64,000 nt of DNA. Source: Thiocapsa rosea (GTDB lineage: Bacteria; Pseudomonadota; Gammaproteobacteria; Chromatiales; Chromatiaceae). The stretch covers positions 5,126,501 to 5,190,500 of the forward strand of contig NZ_RBXL01000001.1 in NCBI RefSeq assembly GCF_003634315.1, read 5' to 3'. Of the stretch, positions 36,100 to 43,132 are shown one piece after another; within the stretch, counting starts at the first letter, position 1; each line of letters starts with the position of its first letter. Position numbers and translations under genes: made by a program. Under the pieces are notes generated by a model that worked only from the letters and a program-made list of their open reading frames with translations, was not told the origin of the DNA and did not search any database.

Positions 36100-37011
36100 T
36101 TACTCCGACCCGGCGGCATGCCGAGGATTCGCCACCCCGTCGCGATCCTCGCCGTAGAATCCCTTGAAGAGTCGCATCAGCTCGCCGTGGCGGGCGCCGA
36201 CCAAGACCTCGTCACGGCGCAAATCGCGTGGGATTCCGACCTGCACCTCCCCGATCACCCGAGCCGGGTCGCGAGATAAGAACACAATTCGATCGGCCAG
36301 CAGGGTCGCCTCGCGCAGGTCGTGGGTGACGAAGATCACCGTCGGTCGGCGCATATCCCAGACATCCAGGAGCAGATGGCGCAGTTGCTCGGCGGTCGGG
36401 GCATCCAGGGAGACGAACGGCTCGTCCATCAGGAGCAGCAGCGGGTCCACGACGAAAGCTCGGGCCAGGGCCGCGCGCCGTTGCATGCCGACCGAGAGTC
36501 GGTTCGCATGCACGTCGGCGGATTCCGTCAAGTCCGTGGCCGCGAGCAGCTCCTCGATCCGACCGTCCTTCCGGGCCCGAGCATGCAGGACCAGGGCGAT
36601 GTTGCCGCGCAGGGTCAGCCAGGGCAGCAGGCGGGGGTTCTGGAAGACATAGCCGAGCCTCGGACGCCGCCCATACTCGGTCGCCAGCCAATGGATACGC
36701 CCCGAGAAATCCGGATCGAGCCCGGCGACGATGTGCAGGAGGGTGCTCTTGCCGCAGCCCGACGGACCGATGAGGGCGACGAGCTCGGCCCGGCGCAGCG
36801 AGAGTTCGACCCGGTCCAGCACCAGACGCTCCCGCCCCGAGCCGGCATCGACGAAGCTCTTGCGATCGATTCGAATTTCCACCACCGGCGCACCGACGTC
36901 GGGGGGCGACGGCATCTCGTCGGAAGTCCCCTGTCGAGCTCGAGGCTCGTCCTCCGACGGCATCGGGACCGACCGCCGGTCGGACACTTCACCGGCGCCA
37001 TCGATTCGCAT
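36100..37011 (-). CDS. ABC transporter ATP-binding protein, TauB/SsuB/NrtD-like
   Basis: A roughly 303-residue ATPase with Walker A GPSGCGKST, signature LSVGMQRRAALARA, Walker B LLLLMDEP and the His switch VTHD. The family imports taurine, sulfonates, nitrate or similar small anions. A 50-residue low-complexity N-terminal extension precedes the domain; the start could also be 37038 or 36963, as no clear Shine-Dalgarno supports any of them. It overlaps the permease gene and precedes the DUF2380 gene. Confidence 0.85.
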   Translation of the reverse strand: MRIDGAGEVSDRRSVPMPSEDEPRARQGTSDEMPSPPDVGAPVVEIRIDRKSFVDAGSGRERLVLDRVELSLRRAELVALIGPSGCGKSTLLHIVAGLDPDFSGRIHWLATEYGRRPRLGYVFQNPRLLPWLTLRGNIALVLHARARKDGRIEELLAATDLTESADVHANRLSVGMQRRAALARAFVVDPLLLLMDEPFVSLDAPTAEQLRHLLLDVWDMRRPTVIFVTHDLREATLLADRIVFLSRDPARVIGEVQVGIPRDLRRDEVLVGARHGELMRLFKGFYGEDRDGVANPRHAAGSE

Positions 37012-37738
37012 TGCGTTCGAGCGGCTGCAGCAAGGCATATTCGATCACCAGCATCACCAGGATGAAGGAGAGGCTGTAGGCCAGGATCCCGGTCACGTCG
37101 AAGAGCTGAAAATACACGTGGAGCACGAACCCCACGCCGTCGTTGCGCCCCAGCAGCTCGACCACCAGGACGATCTTCCAGATGAGCGACAGGCCGGAGC
37201 GGGCCGCCACCGCGAAGTAGGGCAGCAACTGAGGTAGAACGACATAGATCAGTGTCTTGGCCCGCCCCAGGTCGTAGCTCCGAGCCATCTCCAGGTAATC
37301 TCGGTCGAGGGTGCGTGCCCCCTCGCGTAGGATGACCACGACGTTGGGGATCTTGTTCAGGGCGATGGCGAAAATGGCGGTCGCCTCGGCAAGACCGAAC
37401 CAGACGTAGGCGAGGATAATGATCACCAACGCCGGGATGTTCAGGAACAGGATCAGCCAAGGATCGAGCACCAGATCGATCGTCCGCCAGCGACCCATGA
37501 GGATGCCGACGAGGCTTCCGATCAGCATCGCGATCAGGAAGGCCAAGATCACCCGGCGCAGGGTCGCGCCGAGGTGATGGATCAACTGCCCGTCGATGGT
37601 CTCCCGCAGGATCAGCTGCAGAACCGGCAGGGGCCCGGGGAGCAGACTGCTCTGGGACCACCAGGCGGCGACCTGCCACCCGAGAAGGAGACAGAGTGCC
37701 GAGCCGAACCGCAGGGCCGCGGGGCTGACCTTGGTCAT
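36989..37738 (-). CDS. ABC transporter permease, TauC/SsuC-like
   Basis: A 249-residue inner-membrane permease with about six hydrophobic segments and the EAA loop region (EGARTLDRDYLEMARSYDLGRAKTLIYVVLPQLLPYF). It belongs with the adjacent substrate-binding protein and ATPase. The substrate is unknown; sulfonates or a PQQ-pathway metabolite are possible given the neighbours. Confidence 0.88.
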   Translation of the reverse strand: MTKVSPAALRFGSALCLLLGWQVAAWWSQSSLLPGPLPVLQLILRETIDGQLIHHLGATLRRVILAFLIAMLIGSLVGILMGRWRTIDLVLDPWLILFLNIPALVIIILAYVWFGLAEATAIFAIALNKIPNVVVILREGARTLDRDYLEMARSYDLGRAKTLIYVVLPQLLPYFAVAARSGLSLIWKIVLVVELLGRNDGVGFVLHVYFQLFDVTGILAYSLSFILVMLVIEYALLQPLERNANRWRR

Positions 37739-37747
37739 GCCCGCGGA

Positions 37748-38779
37748 TCAGTCCTCGACGCCGGACCAGAAGGTTCCCTCGGGGATCTCTCGGAGTCCAC
37801 CCACCAGTCGCTCGCCGCCGATTCGGCCGAGGATCTCGAAGAGCTGCGCGGCGCCGGCCCGCTCTTGCTCGCTGCGGCGATCCGGAATCCCGGCCCGGTA
37901 GCCATCCCGCAGGGCGATGAAGGTCGGCTCGTCGGGCGCGGCCATCAAAGGCAGGACCTGCTCCCATTCCGCATCGGACTCCTTAAGAAGCGTATTGGCC
38001 TGCTCGGTTGCGCGTAAGAAACCTTGAATGGCGTCCGGGTGGGTTTCGGCCCAAGGCTGGTCGAAGACATAGCCGATCATCGCGACTTCCACGTCGATCC
38101 CCAACGCCTTGCCCGCATCCCTAACATCCTCGACGGTGACATAGCCAAGGGCGCTCAGGCGAGCCGCGAAGGGCCAGTGATTGACGACGGCATCGATGCG
38201 CCCTTGCCGGATCTGCTCGTTGAGGAGCGGCGGCGCGCCGAAGACGGGCTCGACACGGGACTCCAGATCGACACCCGTCTCCTTCAGCGACAGGGCGCGC
38301 AGCAGCAACCAGTTCTTGTCGAGCGGACCGCCCGCGACGCCGACTCGCTTGCCGTTCAGGTCCGCCAGGGCGCGGATCTCGCTCTGCGGCGGCGCCATCA
38401 GGGACCCGATGGCGGTCGAATAGGGGACGAAGGTATAGGGCCGACCCTGATCGCGTTGGCGCGCGACCCAGATCCAATCGGTGACGGCGACGTCGGCTTC
38501 GCCGCCCTGCAAGGCGACGAGCGTTGCCTGCGTCCCGGCGAACTCCTTTACATCCAGCACGAACCCGTTCGCCTCGTCCAGGTGCCGCCGCTTGACGACC
38601 TCGAGCGCCCAACTGACGGTCCCGTATTTGAGGACGGCGACCCGTACGGGCTCGGCGGCTGCGAGACCACTCGCGCACCAGAGGGAAAGGCACAGGCAGA
38701 TCGACACCCCAAAGACCAATCCGCTCGCGCGTGTCGCGCGAGCGACGGGGTTTCCTTCAAGCAAATGGCCCAACGACAT
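37748..38779 (-). CDS. ABC transporter periplasmic substrate-binding protein, TauA/NMT1-like
   Basis: A 343-residue exported binding protein: signal peptide about 1-43 (ending GLAAAEP), then VRVAVLKYGTVSWALEVVKRRHLDE and LVALQGGEADVAVTDWIWVARQR, typical of the NMT1/TauA group. GGAGG 7 bases before the ATG at 38779 fixes the start; a much longer open frame upstream is ignored. Similar binding proteins accompany SoxYZ-like and SoxH-like quinoprotein relay genes, which are divergent from it here with 93 bases between. Its first codons contain a GC palindrome that may be an activator site for the divergent promoter. Confidence 0.85.
   Translation of the reverse strand: MSLGHLLEGNPVARATRASGLVFGVSICLCLSLWCASGLAAAEPVRVAVLKYGTVSWALEVVKRRHLDEANGFVLDVKEFAGTQATLVALQGGEADVAVTDWIWVARQRDQGRPYTFVPYSTAIGSLMAPPQSEIRALADLNGKRVGVAGGPLDKNWLLLRALSLKETGVDLESRVEPVFGAPPLLNEQIRQGRIDAVVNHWPFAARLSALGYVTVEDVRDAGKALGIDVEVAMIGYVFDQPWAETHPDAIQGFLRATEQANTLLKESDAEWEQVLPLMAAPDEPTFIALRDGYRAGIPDRRSEQERAGAAQLFEILGRIGGERLVGGLREIPEGTFWSGVED
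38730..38747 (+). promoter_or_regulatory. 18-bp repeat, putative activator site upstream of the metallohydrolase-fds genes
   Basis: CGTGTC-GCGCGA-GCGACG fits yGTnnC-N6-GnnACr and is centred about 74 bp upstream of the -24 element. It lies within the signal-peptide codons of the divergent binding protein and overlaps a perfect 10-bp inverted repeat (38722-38731 with 38735-38744), so its conservation could have other causes. Confidence 0.4.
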
Positions 38780-38810
38780 GGCGACGCCTCCATCGCGGTC
38801 GGGATGGGCT

Positions 38811-38826
38811 TGGCCCATCCTTTGCT
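38811..38826 (+). promoter_or_regulatory. Sigma54 -24/-12 promoter for the metallohydrolase/SoxYZ/fds genes
   Basis: TGGCCCA-TCCT-TTGCT: GG (38812-38813) and GC (38824-38825) 10 apart, full TTGC box, two changes in the -24 box. It predicts a start near 38837, 36 bases before the metallohydrolase ATG, in the 93-base divergent gap. Confidence 0.65.
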
Positions 38827-38872
38827 GTTTCCGATTCTGTCCCAGGTCAACGACCCTCAAGGCGAATGCAAA

Positions 38873-39865
38873 ATGTGGGCCTTCACAAGCACAATTCCGA
38901 GCGCAAGCGACCGGTGTGCGGCGGGCGTCCGCGTCTCTTTGCCGACCGCGCTCGCCGCATTGCTCTTCTCCCTGCCCTGTCCCGCCGCGATGGCCGCCGA
39001 TGGATCCATCGCGGGACTTCACATCGCGGAGATCGCTCCCGGGATCTATCTTCGCGAGGGTACTCAGGAGGAGACCTCTCCCGCCAACAGCGGCCATATC
39101 GCCAACATCGGCTTCATCGTCGGGCGGGATCGGGTGGCGGTGATCGACACCGGCGGAAGCTTGCGGGAGGGCCTCGCCCTGCGCGAAGCGATCCGCCGGG
39201 TCACGGATCGACCCATCGCCTATGTCGTCCTGACCCATGTGCATCCGGATCACACCCTCGGGGCTGCCGCCTTCGAGGCGGACACGCCCGAGTTTATCGG
39301 CCACGCCAACCTTCCCGATGCCTTGGCGCGCCGGGGCGAGCACGACCTCGAACGCGCACGCGCGTCCCTGGGCGATCTTGCCGACGGAACGCGCCTGGTC
39401 GTTCCCCAGACGCTTGTCGGGGATCGCCGGGAGCTGGATCTCGGGGAGCGGCGCCTGTTGTTGCGCGCACACCCGACGGCACACACCAACACCGACCTCA
39501 GTATCTTCGACCCCGCCACCGGGACGCTCTGGCTGTCCGATTTGCTCTTCGTGGAGCGCATCCCCTCTCTCGACGGCAGTCTGCTCGGCTGGCTACGCCT
39601 AATGGATGACCTGGACGCCCTGGATGCGGAGCGCGTCGTCCCCGGACACGGTCCGATTCCGGCGGACCGACGCGAGGCACTCGGCGCGCAACGCCGCTAT
39701 CTGGAGCAGGTCGCTGCCGACGTGCGGGAGGTGATCCGTCGGCGCGGAACCATCGCCGATGCGGTGGCGACGGTCGCGCCCGAGGAGGCTCGCCGCTGGC
39801 TCCTGTTCGAGCATTACCACGGCCGCAATGTCACGGCGGCTTTCGTCGAGCTGGAATGGGAGTGA
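38873..39865 (+). CDS. Quinoprotein relay system zinc metallohydrolase (SoxH-like, MBL fold)
   Basis: A 330-residue exported metallo-beta-lactamase-fold protein. A signal peptide of about 40 residues ends AAMAADG. The zinc motif is THVHPDHTLGA (HxHxDH), with further ligands in HTNTDLS, LWLSDLLF and VVPGHGP. It is of the SoxH-related type that genomes place with PQQ dehydrogenases and a SoxYZ-like carrier, as here (the next gene). The exact reaction is unknown; cleavage of a thioester or thiol adduct on the carrier is the usual guess. I chose the ATG at 38873, with AAGG 10 bases upstream and a sigma54 promoter just ahead. Confidence 0.85.
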   Translation: MWAFTSTIPSASDRCAAGVRVSLPTALAALLFSLPCPAAMAADGSIAGLHIAEIAPGIYLREGTQEETSPANSGHIANIGFIVGRDRVAVIDTGGSLREGLALREAIRRVTDRPIAYVVLTHVHPDHTLGAAAFEADTPEFIGHANLPDALARRGEHDLERARASLGDLADGTRLVVPQTLVGDRRELDLGERRLLLRAHPTAHTNTDLSIFDPATGTLWLSDLLFVERIPSLDGSLLGWLRLMDDLDALDAERVVPGHGPIPADRREALGAQRRYLEQVAADVREVIRRRGTIADAVATVAPEEARRWLLFEHYHGRNVTAAFVELEWE

Positions 39866-40052
39866 CCTGAGACCTCAAGGCACAACCCCAAAGGTATCGG
39901 CGGATTGATGGCATCGCGTTTGGAAGGATTGCGGATGACTGGCGCTTTCGTGGAGGCGCGCGGGCGGTCGTCGCTCGCCGCGGCGGGTCCGAGAAGTCGG
40001 ATTCGGCGGCAACGGGATACATCGGTGACTGTTTCAACCATGAGTGAAGGAT

Positions 40053-40973
40053 ATGGCATCTGTTTCAGAATCGGTACAACGCCTCGGATCTCGAGCCTCG
40101 GGCTGGATCCGCCTGCTTTGCGTTGCGGCTTTGGTGTGCGGTGCCGCGTCGGCACCCGCCCGAGTCTCGGCGGATTCGCAGACGGACATCCCGGCGGGCA
40201 TCGGGTCCGATCCTCCCCGGGACGATGCCTCGGATGCGGCGCGTTGGTCGGAGATCCGCTCGGCGCTGTACGGCGATCGTCCCATTCAAGAGGCCGGGGG
40301 TCTGATTGCCATGGAGACGCCTTATCGCGCGCTGGACGCGGCCGTCGTCCCGGTGGACATGACGGCCGTCCTCGAGCAGACGCCGGAACACTTCATCGAG
40401 ACGCTGACCTTGATCGTCGACAACAACCCGGCCCCGGTCGCGGCGGTCTTTCACTTCCGGGGCGGACGTCCCTGGACAACGCTGTCGACGCGGGTCCGTG
40501 TCGACAGCTACACCACGATCAGGGCCGTTGCGGAGACCAACAGGGGCGAGCTGTTCATGGCGGCGAACTATCTCAAGGCATCCGGGGGTTGCTCCGCGCC
40601 GTCGCTGAAGGATCCCGGCGCCGCAGCATCGGAACTCGGCAGGATGAAGCTCCTGCTGCCCGAGCAGGTCTCCCCGGGCGAGCGAATCGCAGCCCAGATC
40701 CTGATCAAACATCCAAACAGCTCGGGGCTGCAGTTCGATCAGGTGTCCCGTCACTATATCCCGGCGGATTTCGTGACGACCATCGAGGCGAGCTACGAGG
40801 GCGAGCTGCTCTTCAGCGTCGAATCCAACATCTCGATCAGCGAGGACCCCAGCATTCACTTCACCTTCATCCCGAACGACGCCGGCACCCTGACCGTGCA
40901 GGCCAAGGACTCGCACGGACGCACCTTCGAGCAGCACTTCGAGGTCCCGACGAGCGGCGGGCCTCGGTCCTGA
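40053..40973 (+). CDS. Quinoprotein dehydrogenase-associated SoxYZ-like carrier protein
   Basis: A 306-residue exported protein fusing SoxY-like and SoxZ-like domains. The SoxY part ends in KASGGCSAPSLKD, where the Cys corresponds to the substrate-carrying Cys of SoxY; the SoxZ part follows (ILIKHPNSSGL, HYIPADFVTTIEASYEGELLFSVES). Such fused carriers occur with PQQ dehydrogenases and a SoxH-like hydrolase and are thought to carry a substrate or intermediate on the Cys. The start is uncertain: a GTG at 40044 and an ATG at 40053 are in frame; the signal peptide fits either. It lies 187 bases after the metallohydrolase, a gap with no gene I can support. Confidence 0.85.
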   Translation: MASVSESVQRLGSRASGWIRLLCVAALVCGAASAPARVSADSQTDIPAGIGSDPPRDDASDAARWSEIRSALYGDRPIQEAGGLIAMETPYRALDAAVVPVDMTAVLEQTPEHFIETLTLIVDNNPAPVAAVFHFRGGRPWTTLSTRVRVDSYTTIRAVAETNRGELFMAANYLKASGGCSAPSLKDPGAAASELGRMKLLLPEQVSPGERIAAQILIKHPNSSGLQFDQVSRHYIPADFVTTIEASYEGELLFSVESNISISEDPSIHFTFIPNDAGTLTVQAKDSHGRTFEQHFEVPTSGGPRS

Positions 40974-41017
40974 GCCCCTCTGCCCTTCGGATACGGCCAA
41001 CTTCAGGAGACGCCATC

Positions 41018-41527
41018 ATGCCCCACGCTTCAGCACCGCCGGATGATCCCACACCCTTCAATACGGACGCCGTGCGGGAGGTGATTCGTGCTGCGGCGTC
41101 CGTTCCGGGCGCGATGCTTCCCGTGCTTCATGCCGTTCAGGGTCACCTCGGCCATATACCCTCCGAGGTCGTGCCACTGGTCGCGCAGGCGCTCAACGTG
41201 TCGCGCGCCGAGGTTCAGGGCGTGCTCGATTTCTATCACGACTTCCGCCGGGCCCCGCCCGGCCGCCATCTCGTCTGGATCTGCCGAGCGGAGTCCTGCC
41301 AGGCGATGGGCGCGGAGGCGATCGAGACCCACGCGCGCAATCACCTCGGTTTGGCATACCACGAGACCACCGCCGACGGTGCCCTGACCCTGGAACCGGT
41401 CTACTGCCTGGGCAACTGCGCCTGCTCCCCGGCCGTGCGGGTGGATGGCGAGATCCACGGACGGATGGACCCGATCCGGTTCGAGAAGCTCGTCGAGGAG
41501 CTGCGAGCCGAGACGGTGACCGCATGA
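41018..41527 (+). CDS. fdsG: FdsG, NAD-dependent formate dehydrogenase gamma subunit
   Basis: A 169-residue NuoE-like protein with a thioredoxin-type [2Fe-2S] site: Cys in ICRAESCQAMG and in VYCLGNCACSP. It passes electrons between the formate-oxidising and NAD-reducing parts of the cytoplasmic Fds complex. AGGAG lies 8 bases before the ATG. It overlaps fdsB by four bases. Confidence 0.93.
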   Translation: MPHASAPPDDPTPFNTDAVREVIRAAASVPGAMLPVLHAVQGHLGHIPSEVVPLVAQALNVSRAEVQGVLDFYHDFRRAPPGRHLVWICRAESCQAMGAEAIETHARNHLGLAYHETTADGALTLEPVYCLGNCACSPAVRVDGEIHGRMDPIRFEKLVEELRAETVTA

Positions 41528-43113
41528 GCGCGCGGGTCTTCGTCCCGGCGGATTCCGGCGCGCTGTCGGTGGGCGCCGAGCAGGTAGCGCGCGCGATCCT
41601 TGCCGAGGCCGAACAGCGTCGCGAGCCCGTCACGTTGGTGCGCAACGGATCGCGTGGTCTCTACTGGCTCGAGCCGATGGTCGAGGTGGAAACCCGGGCG
41701 GGGCGGATTGCCTACGGCCCCGTCCGAGCGGAGGACGTTCCGGATCTCTTCGCGGCCGGCTTCCTCTCGGGACACTCCCATCGGCTCGGCCACGGCCTGA
41801 CGGACCACATCCCGTATCTCGCCGGTCAGGAACGGCTGACCTTCGCCCGGGTCGGTCTGAGCGAACCCTTGAACCTCGCCGACTATTGCGAGCAGGGCGG
41901 TTTCGTCGGCCTGAGACGGGCCCTGGAGATGCCGCCCGACGCGCTCATCCGAGAGGTCACCGACTCGGGCCTGCGCGGGCGGGGCGGGGCCGGATTCCCC
42001 ACCGGCGTCAAATGGAGCACCGTCGGCAAGGCCGTCGCGGCCACCAAGTATGTCGTCTGCAACGCCGACGAGGGTGACTCGGGGACCTTTTCCGATCGCA
42101 TGTTGATGGAGGGCGACCCCTACTGCCTGATCGAGGGCATGATCATCGCGGCACGCGCGGTCGGTGCACAGGAGGGTTACATCTATTCGCGCTCGGAATA
42201 CCCCCATGCCTTCGCCATCCTCGCGAGCGCGATCCAACGGGCTCGGGAAGCGGGCTATCTGGGGCCGGACATCCTGGGCACGGGCCAGGCCTTCGATCTG
42301 GAGGTTCGGCTCGGCGCCGGGGCCTATATCTGCGGCGAGGAGACGTCGATGCTGGAGAGCCTCGAGGGGCGGCGCGGTCTGGTGCGCTTCAAACCGCCGT
42401 TGCCCGCAATCAGCGGTTTGTTCGGCCAACCCACCGTGATCAACAACGTCATGAGCCTCGCCTCGGTGCCCGTCATCCTCGCCAAGGGCAGCGCCTTCTA
42501 TCGTGACTACGGCGTCGGTCGATCGCAGGGCACCCTACCCTTCCAGTTGGCTGGCAATATCCGCCATGGCGGGCTGGTCGAGAAGGCCTTCGGGCTGACC
42601 CTGAACGAGCTCCTCTACGACTACGGCGGCGGATCCGCCAGCGGTCGGCCGATCCGCGCGGTGCAGGTCGGTGGGCCGCTGGGGGCCTATCTGCCCGAGT
42701 CCCGGTTCGACGTCCCGCTCGACTACGAGGCTTACAGCCGGATCGACGCGATGATCGGTCACGGCGGGATCGTTGCGTTCGACGACCGGGTCGACATGGC
42801 GAAGATGGCGCGCTACGCGATGGAGTTCTGCGCCATCGAATCCTGCGGCAAGTGCACGCCCTGTCGCATCGGCTCGCAACGCGGGGTCGAGATCATCGAC
42901 CGGATCGTCGCCGGTCGGGAGCGGTCGAAGAATTTGATTCTTCTTGACTCGCTCTGCGACACCATGGTGAACGGCTCGCTCTGTGCCCTCGGCGGGATGG
43001 CGCCCTATCCGGTGCGCTCCGCCCTGCAACATTTCCCGGCGGACTTCGGAATCGACACCTCGGGGATTGCGGAGCGCGAGCGCACCGAGACGGTTCCTTC
43101 CAGACGCATTTAA
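41524..43113 (+). CDS. fdsB: FdsB, NAD-dependent formate dehydrogenase beta subunit
   Basis: A 529-residue NuoF-like flavoprotein. An N-terminal ferredoxin-like region (about 1-120) precedes the FMN/NADH domain with LRGRGGAGFPTGVKW, CNADEGDSGTFSDR and GAYICGEETSMLESLEG; the C-terminus has the [4Fe-4S] motif CGKCTPCRIG and a final Cys in GSLCALGG. It reduces NAD with electrons from formate. Normal length, complete. Confidence 0.95.
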   Translation: MSARVFVPADSGALSVGAEQVARAILAEAEQRREPVTLVRNGSRGLYWLEPMVEVETRAGRIAYGPVRAEDVPDLFAAGFLSGHSHRLGHGLTDHIPYLAGQERLTFARVGLSEPLNLADYCEQGGFVGLRRALEMPPDALIREVTDSGLRGRGGAGFPTGVKWSTVGKAVAATKYVVCNADEGDSGTFSDRMLMEGDPYCLIEGMIIAARAVGAQEGYIYSRSEYPHAFAILASAIQRAREAGYLGPDILGTGQAFDLEVRLGAGAYICGEETSMLESLEGRRGLVRFKPPLPAISGLFGQPTVINNVMSLASVPVILAKGSAFYRDYGVGRSQGTLPFQLAGNIRHGGLVEKAFGLTLNELLYDYGGGSASGRPIRAVQVGGPLGAYLPESRFDVPLDYEAYSRIDAMIGHGGIVAFDDRVDMAKMARYAMEFCAIESCGKCTPCRIGSQRGVEIIDRIVAGRERSKNLILLDSLCDTMVNGSLCALGGMAPYPVRSALQHFPADFGIDTSGIAERERTETVPSRRI

Positions 43114-43132
43114 GATCTCCGGAGGCAATTGC

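Noticed and set aside
37748-39484. Extending the TauA-like binding protein to a much longer protein
   Set aside because: The upstream open frame covers the divergent metallohydrolase gene; GGAGG and a signal peptide fix the start at 38779.
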